Below, piece by piece: positions 38,421 to 51,905 of a stretch of DNA of 64,000 bases. How positions within the stretch are numbered: position 1 is the first letter of the stretch; every line of letters begins with the position of its first letter. The notes under the pieces were generated by a model, which was given only the letters and a program-made list of their open reading frames with translations, was not told where the DNA came from and searched no databases. Origin of the DNA: Hybos culiciformis (lineage: Eukaryota; Arthropoda; Insecta; Diptera; Hybotidae). A program made the position numbers and the translations under genes. The stretch is taken from positions 52,501,257-52,565,256 of the forward strand of contig OZ023273.1 of NCBI GenBank assembly GCA_964007475.1. The letters run 5' to 3'.

Positions 38421-41400
38421 TATTCCTTAAGGTGAATAGAAAATAAAAAAATTATAGAAAAATTGATTGTTATTTTATTGGGTTTTGTTTAAAAATGTCA
38501 ATTATTCTAATTTTTTTATTTTTTGAATCAAGTAATCAAGGGATGCAGTATTTTCTTAAAAATTGTATCATTGCGTTTTGAACTCTTTTTTGATTACTTT
38601 TTATAAAATCAAATCACGAATAAATCTAGAATTATTTAAAAGCTCTCCTCAATATTGTACTAAAATGAATTTGAACTAACTAACATTATATTTAAACTTT
38701 CAAGAGCACTAAGAATACATTAATCTCTATCTTGAAATGAAAGTACAAAAATATAGCAAATTATATATAAGATTACAAAAAGATCTTTGATGTTTTTAGA
38801 TTCCAAGAATGAAAAATTATCAGTATTTACAGAATATATAAAATACTTGTTTATAAAAAGTTTAAAAATAATATTTGAACTCGAAATAATTTTCGTAGAG
38901 TTTTGAATAAATCCAGATTTATTTAACAAAATTTAACTGCAGGTTTCACTAAAAAAAAATAAAGTTCAACAAAAGCATTATTATATTATACGTATTGTTT
39001 AATACAGAAAAACAATTCAATAAAGTTTTGGATACACTTTAATCGTATTAAGTTTACAAAATCTATACTTTTATATAGTACCTACTTCTTGTTTGTCAAT
39101 TATTTATAGTGTATGTAAATTGTGCAATATACTTTTATGCAAACATTATTTGTTTTTTAATTTCAAAGTAAATACATATATGTATAAAAATAAGTATAAA
39201 AATAAAAGAAATAAAATAATTTTAATTAAGTGTGAGAAAATAAATAAAAATAATTTATTGCCAAATGCAAATTAATTGCAACTCTGTAAGAGCAATATTT
39301 TTTTAAAATACAACATGTTTAAAATTGTTTACAAATTAATTTATGGAGTACTATTTGAATTTATCAATTTATCAGACATTATCAACGTAACAGTAGTGAA
39401 TTTCTTGACAAATGAGAACGGGGTTTTTTTGACATATAGTATCTACAGTTAAAAAAAATTTTGATAGAAAAAGTAAATATAAAATTAAATGTATACTTAA
39501 TATAATTTTTACTGTCTGATTAAAAATAAGATGGTACAGAAAAATTTAAAACTAATTTGGGAAAGCATTTCTCTGCTGAAAGCTAAGCGTCCTAAATTCA
39601 AATTTTTGTGTCATTGTGCTGGGCTAAACGCGTCCAAATCACAATTTCGCAATTGAAACTTTAGAGTTTAGTTATAATAAAAACTTTCCTCTAATTAAAA
39701 ATTTAGACAACTAAACGATATATTTAATATGCTTCTAAAATTTTCTCAAGTTGAACATTGAACAAGTTTCTTTCTTCCTGCAGAATAAAATTTTTCTAGA
39801 ACCATTTACTGATGGAATTATATGTTGATGATTATACTTTCATTAGGCAAATTTGTTTTCCATTTGAAGCAGATACATCATTATACCAAATCTGTATTCG
39901 TAAAAAGATTTTAAAGGAACTTTATACGAATATTAGGATTAGGACATTGCGCAGAAAAAAATCTTTTTAATTTTATTACAAAATATATAGTATGACATGG
40001 CATATAATATAAGCTTTTTTAAGTAGTGCAAATATTAAGCTCTTAATATTATATCATGCTTTTGCCTTTCACTTTAATCCAAAAAAAGGAAATATTCAGT
40101 TATATTGATGATTATTTTTTCTTCTGATGACTTATAATGCTTTCGACAATAACATACTTCAGTCTACTCTAATCTATAATACGATTTTGCTTCTTCTGAC
40201 TTTTAGCGTTTAGTTTTTACGGATACATATTTGTTTTCATCTTTTAGCAACTTTTCACTCCGCTTCGATGTTCATTGAACTATATTATACTTAGGAAGAG
40301 ATTTTTTAAGAAACCATTACGGCCAATTTCATTCTACTATTAAATTTTTTTCATTTATTTTTTATACGTATATGTTACCTTACTTGTTTATAATACACAT
40401 ATAAATTCATATATAAATTATACGTATATATATATATATATATATTTTAAAACGTTACTCATACCGTACTACAGACAACAGATAATTATTTTTTTTTATA
40501 ATTCTTTTTCCTTTTTAACAATTTCATAATTAGCTATAAAAGAAAATAATGAAATAAAAATCTTTTTCCTCTAAAGAAGATAATTGAATTTTTTAATGAA
40601 TTAACTTTAAGGATTAGGAAGCTGGAGGAAATTAAATGTAAAAAAAAAAATTATAAATATATAACGAAATCTCTTTTTCTTTCTTTTAATAGGTCTTTAT
40701 ATTACTTGTTTTAAAAATTAAAGAAAAAAATATACCTAACATGGAAGATTTATTTCAATTAAATGAAACAATAATCAATTAAGATGAAACAATGGGATCG
40801 GTAGGGATCTCATTTATTTTCGACCACAGCCCGGTTAAATAAATAAGATACATAGAAACGAAACATATTTTAACAATATGTATAACAACGGCCGGTAACC
40901 GGTAAAAGCAAAACTCTGCAGAGATTTGTGGACTTTTTTCTTATTACTGGTTATGCAGTTCATTCAGCTGAAAATCACATAATCTATTTTAAAGGTAGGA
41001 TTGAGAATTAGAATGTAAGGTAAATGGACTTAGAATTCGGTGATTCGTTATGATGTTATATATATATATATATATATGTTTGTTGTATGTAGATATTTAT
41101 TTTCATATTATATTTTGTAAACTGAATTTAAACATATGACCTGACCCCAACTATTTTATTCTCAAATTTAATAATATTTTATGTCATTTATTTTACTTTT
41201 TTCATTTTATGCTATTTTGTTTAATATTTATTAAATACTACAATTTATTTTTTTTGATATACCATCATGCAATTAAATTCCAAATTACCAATTTTTCTAA
41301 TTAAGAAATCAATAAATAAAAGTATACTTCTATTAATCTCTACCATACTTCCAAAAAAAAAAAAAAAAACAATTTTTATAAATTTTCTATTTTGGTATTA

Positions 41401-43946
41401 ACGTATTAACCAACCTCTATTATCTGTGAAATATAGATCAACAGGTATTTATTTATTTATTCATCTAATCTATATAATGATAACCTATAGATTTTCTTAA
41501 TGGGAATAATTTAATTTTAAATACAGGGGACAATTTGAAGATATCTTATTAAACCTAAAATGACTACAAAAAAAATAATTTAAATTTCTGTGAACATTTT
41601 ATATGTTATCATGAGATAATGACTGGTTTATATGGATTATTAGTATATAAATACTGAAGAAAATTTTTTCAGCATCAATATAGGTAGTCGTTATAAATAT
41701 ATTTTTTGTCGCATTTAAGAATATTTTAAAAGTTCGACGAATAGCCCCGAAAAAATATAAATTTATAGTATTAATACATATGTTAATTTAACGTTTAAAT
41801 TTCTTTAATATTTGATTACTATTCAATTATTATTTACGTTAAAATTTCATACTGAATGACTATTAATGTGGCTAATATAATATAATATGTTCAAAGTTAA
41901 TTTTAAATTATACTAATTTTTAATGGAAAACTTTCAAGCTAAAATTATGTATAATAAAATTTTTGGCTTTTCATTCGAAATAAAAATTGCTGCAGAGCTT
42001 GACTTTTAGACTTTAGAATATTATTGGTTTTTATATCTAAAAAATTTAGATTCAACTGTACTAACTATTATGCAATCGAAACTTTAAAAGCTTAGTAACA
42101 TGAAAACAAATTTAAAATACAGAAAAATATTTTTGGGAAAAAAAAAAGATAAACGACTTGCACAAATCTTTCTATTTCAACCTTATCCGTTACTATTTAA
42201 ACTTAATTATTTCAAACAGAATGAAAATTTATATCTACTTTTAAACTAAAATTTTTCTTATATTGTAAGTACAAGATTAAAATAATTAGATAAATTTTGT
42301 CATTTTTAGTGATCTTCCTTTTCTCCAGATTCAATATAGTTTCAATTTTTGAATTAAAAAATTTTCGAAGGCAGATTCATTTTTAATGTATATATTAATT
42401 TCAATAATAAAATAAAAATATAATTTTTCTATTGACAGTCAGTCAGTACAGACATTGAAAATCAAAAATTCTAATATTTTCCTAAAAAAAAGGGTTAATT
42501 CTACTTATTGCTTTATGCCAAAATATTTTTGTTGTTATCTATATATAAAATTAAATATTAATTAAGGGCAAAGTTTATTTATGAAATTTTTTTTTAAAAA
42601 AAATTCATACAAACACAACTCATAAAAATCAAATTTAATTCATGCAATTTCATTAAAGACTATACATCAGAGATTTGAAAAACTTCTCAGGGATGTAAAC
42701 AATTTTTGTTTATGTAAAAAAAAAAATCTACTTTAAAAATAAATAATGCTGGAAAAACAATTTTATTTCTTTATTTAAATTTATTTTATTCTAAATACTG
42801 TTTTTTTTTTTAGGGTATAATGAAATTAAGTGAGAAAATATCTTTGTTGAGATTGATTGTAATTTATCCTTTTTCACAAACGTAGATTTTCCTTTTTATT
42901 TTTTATATATGTATACATTAATCTTTTCTTGTATATAAGTAAAGAATAAAGGAAAAGTTAAGTTTGCATAAGAAAAATAAAAAAAAAAAAAAGTGTCGAA
43001 TTTAACAAACTGAAAAATATAGCAATTTTTACCTTGAGTGATAGAAATTTACCCACACAATGTTAATAAAAAAAAATAAATGAAGAAATAAGTATTTTTA
43101 TATGAATGTTATCAATTTGTGAATAAATTTTATATGAAAAAGAAATTGCTTTTTACTTTGAATCCAATCAACAAAATATTGAAAATGATTTTGTGTTAGT
43201 TAACCCTTAGCGCCAATTGATAAAATTTTGATTTTCGTTCGTTTAAATGAAATAAAATTATTGGAAAGAAATATTTTTGAGTTCTTTTTTCTTTTCTTTT
43301 TTTCGAAAATATCTTCAGACATAATGTTGTTTTATTTAAAAAATTGTATAACTACCACTTTAAAAATTTACATATTTCGGTAAAATATATAAGAAAATTC
43401 GTTGTATCATTCGAAATCAAAAAAAATCTTTTGAAATTAATGAAATCTTAAAATTGATAAGTTCAAAAATCTGCGTTTATTAACTTAAAAAAATCGTTTG
43501 AAAAGAAAGTTTCTAATAAGAACATAAAATTCTTGACAAATCAAAAACTAACTGCCAATATTTACACAATAAAATATCGAAAGTTTTAATTCAAATAAAA
43601 ATTATTTAATTTTAATAATATTCAATTATTGCTACTTCATTAGCAGTTGAATAAATTTGCAATATTTTTTTTTATGAACACGATATCCACCATTGAAAAA
43701 GATAAAAAATTTTTTTTACAAAAATATTTCATTCGAAAATCGAACCAGTTATCAATTAGCACGAAGGACTTTTTGGTCAAATTGAAATATTATTTTGTTT
43801 TTTATTTTTTTGTAAATACATAAACATCAGATAAATCACAACAGAGGTTAAATAGATAATTAATTGCCAACATTTTTAACAAAAAAAAACTACAGAAAAA
43901 AAAGAACATAATAATGATTTAATGAAGTCAAAATAAATTAACTTAC
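38421..43946. other. Intronic DNA, nothing recognised
   Basis: This is AT-rich sequence with several TA microsatellites and homopolymers. I found no protein likeness, paired repeat ends or RNA gene. Confidence 0.5.
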
Positions 43947-44268
43947 CCTTGGTTGTTTTGAAACCCTGATTAATGGCACGGGTGGTTCTAACAGCAGCTC
44001 GATATATTCTCCAGTAAAAAAATAGCATTACAAACATTGGAATATAAAATGAACCTAATGCTGAATATAATACATAGCCCCGATCATTGGTTAATTCACA
44101 TTTCCACGGGCATACATGTGGCTCAACTAATGGTATCATTGTTGATGATTCATAATCATCAGTTGAATTAGTGAATTCTTTTTCATCTACTTCTTTTTCC
44201 TGTGTTGCATAATAAAGCGTATAATTTCCCCGATTATAGGTTGTTGTTGTGGTTTCAACAAAATCTGA
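43947..44268 (-). CDS. Oamb: Octopamine receptor Oamb, shared exon for extracellular loop 2 and TM5
   Basis: The acceptor TTTTTTGCAG starts phase 0 with SDFVETTTTTYNRGNYTLYY. The donor ACCAAGG|GTAAGT leaves one base of a split codon. It encodes 107 residues. These are a long second extracellular loop with two N-glycosylation sequons (NYT, NST) and the Cys (VCPWKCEL) that should pair with the TM3 Cys. Then come TM5 (YVLYSALGSFYIPMFVMLFF), with the serines that contact the amine hydroxyl in this receptor class, and the start of the third loop (RTTRAINQGFKTTK). TM5 and its flanks are essentially the same as in Drosophila OAMB. This is the last exon common to both isoforms. Confidence 0.93.
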
Positions 44269-44379
44269 CTGCAAAAAATAAAACAAATAATCAAATATAA
44301 ATATATAAGAAAAGCTTTCTTTTTTTTAAGTAAATTTATTTATTTTTAATTTATAAATGTGTATGTCACACAACATATA

Positions 44380-45072
44380 CGAGCCCTGAATCATAAGACC
44401 TCGTACGGGTTTTTTTTTTTTGAGTTTGTTCTACTTTTTTCCAGTTTTCTCCAGTTTTGTATTTTTTTCGTTTAAACCAATCTTTCTTAGGAGTTTTTGG
44501 TCTTTATAAAAAAAAATTTTTTTTAAGTTAAATTTTGAGAAAAAATTTATTTTCCAAAAGTCTACTTTTTCAACTTTTTTTATGGGCATCGCAGAAATTT
44601 TCAAAAGATGCATTTTGAAGGGCATTTGGGAGTAGTTAATTTTAGCTTTTTGGGTTTTTTCGATAAAATAAAGGAGAGAGTCAAAAAACGCCTTTGAAAA
44701 TCCAAAAAACAGACCAAAAACGCGAAAAATAGCAATGTTGGCCTTTATTTTGGAATTTCAAAGGCGTTTTTTGGCTCTCTCCTTTATTTTATCGAAAAAA
44801 TCCAAAAAGCTAAAATTAACTACTCCCAAATGCCCTTCAAAATGCATCTTTCGAAAATTTCTGCGATTCCCACAAAAAAAGTTGAAAAAGTAGACTTTTG
44901 GAAAATAAATTTTTTCTCAACATTTAACTTAAAAATTTTTTTTTTTTATAAAGACCAAAAACTCCTAAAAAAGGTTGGTTTAAACGAAAAAAATACAAAA
45001 CTGGAGAAAACTGAAAAAAGTAGAACAAACTCAAAAAAAAAACCCGTACGAGGTCTTATGATGCAGGGCTCG
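44380..45072. repeat. 693-bp foldback element with inverted arms of about 320 bp
   Basis: The left end CGAGCCCTGAATCATAAGAC is mirrored by the right end over almost the whole length. About 320-bp arms are separated by a loop of about 55 bp (about 44700-44756). Both ends abut TA, which may be a 2-bp target duplication. Each arm holds the same chance open frame, which confirms arm identity but is not a gene. It starts 111 bp upstream of the acceptor of the TM5 exon, so the Oamb pre-mRNA must contain a very long RNA hairpin next to this splice site. Confidence 0.88.
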
Positions 45073-45416
45073 TAGTACCTATATAAGAATAGTAAAAATA
45101 AGGTATTTCAAAGCATTTACAACAAGTGTAATAGATTTCCTAGGAAGCCTGGGATTTTTTTTGCATTTCGCGGGAAATTGAATTTAATTTAATTCTATTT
45201 CACTCTTTTTTCAAATAAACATTTTATCTTAAATTATTTTCAAACATAAAATCACACGTTTTAAATTTTATTTAGTACATGATTTTGATTTTTATCTTAA
45301 ATTCGGAAGAAATTATGTTAAAGAATAACTTGCAGATTGAAGTGAATAAGTGCGTTCCAAAGAAATGCCAATTAATTTAGACTAGGTAGTAATCTTAAAA
45401 AAGAAATTAAAAAATT

Positions 45417-45620
45417 TTGAATAACCGACGAGAAAAGACTGAAAATTTACAAAAATTATTTAACAGTTCAGAAAGAATTAGACCTAACCTAACTGAGAGT
45501 GAACGGATATTTTCAATCACATCAATATTTAAAAAAAAAAAGTCAAATATATCTTACAAAACAAATTATTGTATATTTGAAACAAAATTTTCAACTGTAA
45601 TTTTTTGTACAATTTCATAA
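45417..45620 (+). pseudogene. Possible relic of a hAT transposase C-terminal dimerisation domain
   Basis: An isolated open frame reads LTESERIFSITSIFKKKKSN near its middle. This resembles the SERxFSxxxxIxxxKR block of hAT transposases in position and spacing. The remainder shows no clear family features and upstream domains are absent. It is a weak, motif-only call. Confidence 0.3.
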
Positions 45621-48600
45621 TTTTAATAACTATATTAAATTTTTAAACTAAATTAAAGCAATAATAAAGAAACCAACATTAATTATGTTCTTTGATATTG
45701 TTTAATTTAATAATATTGTAAACATATATGTAATTCAAATGAAATATTAATATTTTAATAATTTTCACCTTGACTATAATAATGATAATAATTGATAAAT
45801 AATAATATAATATTTGTAGTAATTATTATCATTACGAATGGATAAATTAATAAAAGTGAATAATTAAAAAAATAATGTATAAAAATAATCTATAAATGTT
45901 GGCTTATTTGGTTTTGGTAGTTATTAATTTGGCAAAAAAAAATAAATAAAAGAAACAATAAAAAAGTTGAAGTTTGGTTTATTAAATTAACAACATTGCA
46001 TTGTACCAAGAATAATTAATTAATTTATGATCCAAAACAATAATTTTTTTTAATTTATTTCCTTTAAGGAATGACGTAGTCGAGCGCCACAAAAATCATA
46101 ACATTTGGAACATGTATAAATGATATAAGTTTCTAGTTGAGAAATAAAAAACGTTGCAAAATTTCAACAACATTAATGCCCAACGTAATATTTCTATGCA
46201 ACGTTTGAAAGTTCTTCCAAATTCGACTCCGACTCCGCAGCTTGTTCTTTTTATTTTTATTTTATGAGAAATTTTTCAGTGTATTTTATAAAATTTTTTA
46301 TTTAAAAACAAAGTTTTCAAAGTGAATTTTATAAATTATGACCGGTGATAGTTCATTACAATTGATAATTTAAAAAATTCACTTTTAATTTTAGATAAAC
46401 TTGTTTTAATTTTTTTAAAAGCAGTTCTAAGAAATTTCGAAGAAAATTTGCCGTAAAATTAAGCAAAATGAAAAATACCAAAATAGAAAAATAATTTAAA
46501 AAAAGGCAATCCTCTAACTTAACTCAAAAATTGTAACATCCTTAAAATTATTCCGAATCTTAAAAACACGAAAAGTTTAAAATTATAATAAATAAATTAC
46601 ATTTTCCTATCTTTTATGATTCAAAATTCAAAAGTTATAATGTAAATAGCATTTATAAGGCTGCTATTTAAATTTAAGTAATATTAATTTTCTCAAGTTT
46701 CCATAAATCATCCTAAAAAATATTATTAACAGAGAAATTATTTGTAAACATTCATTCTTTTTTTTAACTTGAACTCTTTTTCTAATGTTTACGTTTACCA
46801 AATATTTATTTAGATTAAAAATGTATATATAGATTTATAAAAAAGTTCCAACCGATTGATTGATTTTAAAGACATAGAAAATTACCATGAAAGCATTGAA
46901 ATATAAACTAACAAATTTTAATATCATATAACATAATAGTGAAACATGTTCTTAACATGGCTTTTAAAAAGGATAAAATTTTCAAATTTTTGATATGATT
47001 TTTTATATGATAATATTATTGACATAAAAATGGAAAAAATATATTAAATTTATATTTAACATATCATATTCATAATGAAGTTATACTAAAATTTGATTGC
47101 TTTTATGTGAATTCGAATTTGAATTTAAACTGAGAAGTTCTTATATAATAAATATAAAGATATATAAGGAAATGTTTATTCAATGCAAGATTTACAGAGA
47201 CGCATGAAAAAAATCTTTTAGTTTAGTTCAAAAACCTTTAGTTTTTTTATTTATGAAAATCATATTTATATTAGTTTTCCCTGGTTTTCCCAGAAGATTT
47301 TCTTCTATCTTTTCAAATATGTATTTTGGTATTCCAAACGCGTTGCTATATTCTTTAACATGTACTGAAAATATTTTTAAATTAATTTTTATTCCTTTAT
47401 CAGAAAACAAAATCCCAAATCTATTTCTAAAAGAAGAAAAATTAATTCTGAAAAATCATAATAAAAGAAAATTGAACTTATTAAAAAAAAATGTTCATTG
47501 TAATATATTTTCATTAAACCATACACGCGTTATGATAATTTCAAAAGTTTTTACGGCTAATAAATTCAACTATGTATATAAATTATGTAAGAGAACTTGA
47601 GGAAAAAAGTTTTGAATATTTTATATATTTCCATAATTTCATAAAATGAAAAACTTGTATAATTTTTGTAACATAATACATGCTGTGAGACTGTAGGTCT
47701 GAATAAAAATTATACACATAATATAAATATTTAGTATATATTCGGAATTCGTTGTATTGTTTCAGATGACAGACTCAAGTAAATCCATATATTTATTTTC
47801 AAGAAGATCTCAAAAATTCAAAGATAACAATTTATAATGTGGACTTCTATTAGATTATCTTATTGAAGTATAAATGCGAATTTCAACATTAGTATTATGT
47901 ACATCATAATTACATAGTTATTCTGTTAGTGGATAATCTTGGTATGATTTTTGATTCGCAATTTAAACAAAAAAAAAACTAATAGGAAATGGTGTCTTGA
48001 TACATCTAATTATCCCAACAAAATTATTTTTTTAATCCTTATCTTATTAACAACTATAAATGCATTGAATATGCAAAACTTTATTGAGTTTTTTTTTTTA
48101 ATTCTCGCGAAATTTAGAAATTTTTTTATCACAATTAAATTCAATGATAATATTTCCAAATTTCTGTGACCTTGACTAATAATTAATAATAAATTATTAA
48201 GATTTTTTTAATAAATTTACTTTTCGGTAGAAATAAATTTTTTTCTTTAAATTGCGTTGACTTCAATTAATTTAAAAAAAAATTAAATATTTGTTTTTAA
48301 GGTGAAACAAGAGATGTCCACTATACCAATAATCGATTTCAAAACAAAAAACATATATGTAAATTCATGTATATATAAATACTAAAATTTTAGGAGTATA
48401 TTATGTACATAATAAAGCTTTATGTATTCAAAATGACTGTATATAATAATAAAATTTTAAATAAATTATTATTTTTATCTATATAACATTATAATTTTGT
48501 TGGCTTCATTATTATTATTTAATCAGACGAAAATATTATTTTGTTTCGTTATTTATTTCATATTTTTTGTATTGAATATTTCAACTAAAAATAAATTTAA

Positions 48601-49152
48601 TTTTATATTCAAATTTATATTTAAATTAATAAAGTGAAAATCTTTTTATAATATTTTAAATGATAAAAAGAATAACGTAAATTATATTCATATTTGATTT
48701 TGGTTTTAATTAACAAATAAATTGAATCACATAATTAAATTAATTACTATAATTATATATATAAATAGAACTTTGAATTAAAATAAAAAAAAATACATGA
48801 TAACTAAAGTTGATATTTTAAATTTTAATTTATAACATTTATGTTTCCGAAATAATTAAAAAAAAGGAATATGTAGGTAGATATGTACATATATAGAATA
48901 TTATAACGTTTTAGTTGTATTTTTTTGTTAATTAAAATAAAACTTTAAAATTATAGATAAACTTAACATTAATCTGTATGAATTATTTTATTGTTCACTT
49001 CTGAAATAAACTAGAAGTAAACATTGAAGGAATCTAAAAAGTAGGTCAGCTCTTTTTTAGAAACTGACATAACCTACTATATACTATATTAGAGTCAAAC
49101 AGTATAATTTAAAAAATTTGTTTTATTTCAGCAGATATGGAGAGATTTTAAT

Positions 49153-50504
49153 ATTTGAGCCGTTTATTTTGAAAGTGGTTTAAGTCCATTTGTTTTTGTA
49201 TTGAGATATTTAAGGGTTTGTGTTTGAATTGATTTAAAAATATTGGTAACTGGTATTAAGTCGCTTTCATGTTTTTATGACTTAAACATGTTAGATTATA
49301 AAATGTAATACCTTTTATAAACATTATTTGCAAAAGAAGCTATTTTTGAGAGCTTTAAAAGGACTTAAACCAATTTCAAAATCAGTAAAATTACTTTTTT
49401 GTTTTTAAAAGTGCATAAGTCCACTTTGTGTTATTTGTTTAATATTATTATAATTCAATTTTCCTTTTTAATTAAGTTTATATAACTCCAATATATTTGT
49501 TTAGTGATTCTTCTAATCTTTAAATAATTCTTTTTTAAGGTAATTTCTTGAAATTATTATTATAAAATTAAATAGTAGTAGAAATTTTAAATATTTTATT
49601 TTTGATGTATGTAGAGTAGTTAGATGAATGTATTAACTCTTTTTAAAAAAACCAACAGCTTCATAACTAGATACAGATTTTTATTTATTTAAATCGAAAA
49701 AAGTGTGATTTTTAAACACATTTTTTTAAAGCTGTTCGTTTTCTTAAAAATAGAGTTAATACATTCATCTACATACATCAAAAATAAAATATTTAAAATT
49801 TCTACTACTATTGCATTTTTTCAAAATAATAATTTCAAGAAATTATCTTAAAAAAGAATTATTTAACGATTAGAAGAATCACAAATATGTATTAATTCAT
49901 TTATTACAAAATTAAAATAACATTCATTTAAATAATTAAAATAATTAAATTATTTTATATTATTCTTTCTCCTCATTTACACTCTGTGTGATGTATAGGA
50001 GGAATATACATTAATAACTCCATCATATCCTTGTACTTAAGAGCTGAAATGGGACGTACATTTTTATATAAAGGTGTTAATTTGATATTATTAAAGTTTC
50101 TTGGTCTTCCCCGACGAGGTAATAAATTAAGAACTCTCTATCCACGTACATAGATGTTTTATAGAACATTTTATAGGGTTCAATTTTTAAAAATCAAATC
50201 CAACATATTTTTAACCAATTTATAGGTTCACCACGAGCGTTTTTTAATCTTTTATAAATCGGTTCTTCCAGAGGTTTAGTTGAAAAGATATAACAAAGTG
50301 GACTTAAACCACTATCAAAAAAATTTTTTTTTCCGTTTTGTTAACTAGCTAATTTTCAAGTGTCAAAATCAAAGCGATTTTAATGATATTAGACTAAAAT
50401 TGTTTATAAATGAATAGAATATATAGGATTGTGTTTATTGTTATCATTAACTTTTTTTTTTTGGAAAATGGACTTAAACCACTTTCAAAATAAACGGCTC
50501 ATTT
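49153..50504. mobile_element. 1.34-kb DNA element with 35-bp terminal inverted repeats
   Basis: GAGCCGTTTATTTTGAAAGT plus 15 further matching bases at the left (from 49157) is a perfect inverted match to the right end (to 50500). A 4-bp direct repeat ATTT flanks it. Inside, a second inverted repeat with arms of about 190 bp (about 49490-49890, axis near 49700) includes GTTAATACATTCATCTACAT. Words of the TIR (GTGGTTTAAGTCCA) recur internally near 49360, 49410 and 50295. I cannot assign a superfamily. Confidence 0.8.
49973..50310 (-). pseudogene. Eroded protein fragment carried by the 1.34-kb element
   Basis: The - strand reads as protein in successive frames. First comes YIFSTKPLEEPIYKRLKNAR to a stop at 50187. 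After a frame change come KMFYKTSMYVDREF and then RGRPRNFNNIKLTPLY with KYKDMMELLMYIPPIHHTE, to a TGA at 49973. The composition is unlike the surrounding junk and there are two or more frame breaks, so this is a decayed coding region. I do not recognise the family. It is probably a transposon-encoded or captured open frame. Confidence 0.5.
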
Positions 50505-50817
50505 AATGAAACTTATGTCATTTATAAACTCAAAGCAAAATTTTTGTACTTCTAAGATATAATGAATGATATATCGACTATTATAAATTGCTATACTTAA
50601 CTTTAAAATATTAACTTACTAAGGTCTTCGGCGGTCAAAAAAAATTGGCTCTATTAATATAAAATATCACAATAAGTTAATAAATAAGTTTAAGTTGAAT
50701 ATCTAAAAGAATTAAATTTAAAATATGTACATACGTTTTAAATATCCTAATATAAACATCAGATAAACATAAAACTAGAGGAACGAATCAAATGTGTATA
50801 CATTTGGAATATAAATT

Positions 50818-51312
50818 CGGTGTGCGGTCATAAAGTCCCCGGTCATAAGATCCCAATACAAAAATCTTTGTGATTTTATGACCGAAATCGTGGGGATCTT
50901 ATGACCGTTTAAATCGGTCAAAACATCCCCGGGATTTTATGGCCGCAACTCTCGGGAAATTATGACCGTTTAAATCGGTCATAAGATCCCCGGGATTTTA
51001 TGACCAGAATCGTGGGGATCTTATGACGGTTTAAATCCCCGAGATTTTATGACCAACATCGTGGGGATCTTATGACCGTTTAAATCGTAAGGATCTTATG
51101 ACCGTTTAAATCGGTGATAAGTTCCCCGAGTTTTTATGACCGAAATCGTGGGGATCTTATGACCGTTTTAATCGGTCATGAGATCCCCGGGATTTTATGA
51201 CCGCAACTCTCGGGAAATTATGACCGTTAAATCGGTCATAAGATCCCCGGGATTTTATGACCGAAATCGTGGAGATCTTATGACCGGGGATGTTATGTCC
51301 GGTAGCCATAAA
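50818..51312. repeat. Palindromic tandem array, about seven units
   Basis: Units of about 50-85 bp, mostly near 60, contain GGTCATAAGATCCCCGGGAT followed by TTTATGACCG, then AATCGTGGGGATCTTATGAC. Each unit is itself an inverted repeat, so the array can fold in many registers. TTTATGACC occurs about seven times between 50870 and 51260. The array is much more GC-rich than its flanks and has sharp edges. It may be an amplified MITE-like or satellite sequence. Confidence 0.85.
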
Positions 51313-51599
51313 TTCAGGCAAAAAAAAAAGAAAACATTAAAACCAACATAAGAAAACCGCAATAAAAAACATATTTCCTGTAGAAAATTTAAATTAAATA
51401 TTTTTAAATTATTTCTTGCTAAAATAAAAAAATTCTAGAAAATGAAAATTTGGAGCTTTTCTGTTTGTGAATTAATGGTCATTCCCATAATTTTTCTTAG
51501 AAATTTCCTTTAAACTGTAATTTAAATAAATTTTTTTTCCACGAAAATAAATAAGTTTATATAATAATAATTGACAAATAATAATTCAATAAATTTTAT

Positions 51600-51905
51600 G
51601 TATTTTGCAATATATCTACTGAAATTTTTTACTGCTACTGAAATTTTTTGCAGTGTGAGAAAAATAATGCCGTATTTTTGCTGATACTCCGTATGTACTT
51701 ACAGTATTGAGTATTTTCCTCACAATGTACTGTACTGCAAAAAACCGGTACTGAAGTTTTTTTCCAATACCAGTATATTGTAGAAAAATATTGCAGTATT
51801 TTTGCAGTACTATTATACTGGTTGGTACTTAAATTTTCTGCAGTACCAGTATATTGTGGGAAAATACTGCTATATTTTTGCAGTATATTGTATTCAGTAC
51901 AAAAA
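51600..51905. repeat. Degenerate tandem repeat with CAGTAT/ATACTG words
   Basis: Blocks of about 75-80 bp contain CTGCAGTACCAGTATATTGT, then GGAAAATACTGC and TATTTTTGCAGTA. They recur about three times, with further half-units at the left. The copies are diverged. It is non-coding and lies a few hundred bases from the palindromic array. Confidence 0.65.

Larger units (their letters stand above)
31901..43946 (-). other. Oamb: Oamb intron between the TM5 exon and the proximal cassette
   Basis: This 12-kb intron holds MITE copy 2, a LINE 3' fragment and a repeat with a tandem array, listed separately. A segment of about 90 bp containing ACTTAATAAC and GGCTTACAAA occurs twice, at about 34575-34645 and 35045-35110. 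The rest is AT-rich. (TA)n runs lie near 40430 and 41060. Confidence 0.6.

Noticed and set aside
44431..45075. Two similar 60-80-codon open frames facing each other
   Set aside because: They are the same chance frame in the two arms of the foldback element.
50818..51312. CRISPR-like array
   Set aside because: The DNA is eukaryotic, the units are themselves palindromic, spacing is irregular, and there are no unique spacers or cas genes.
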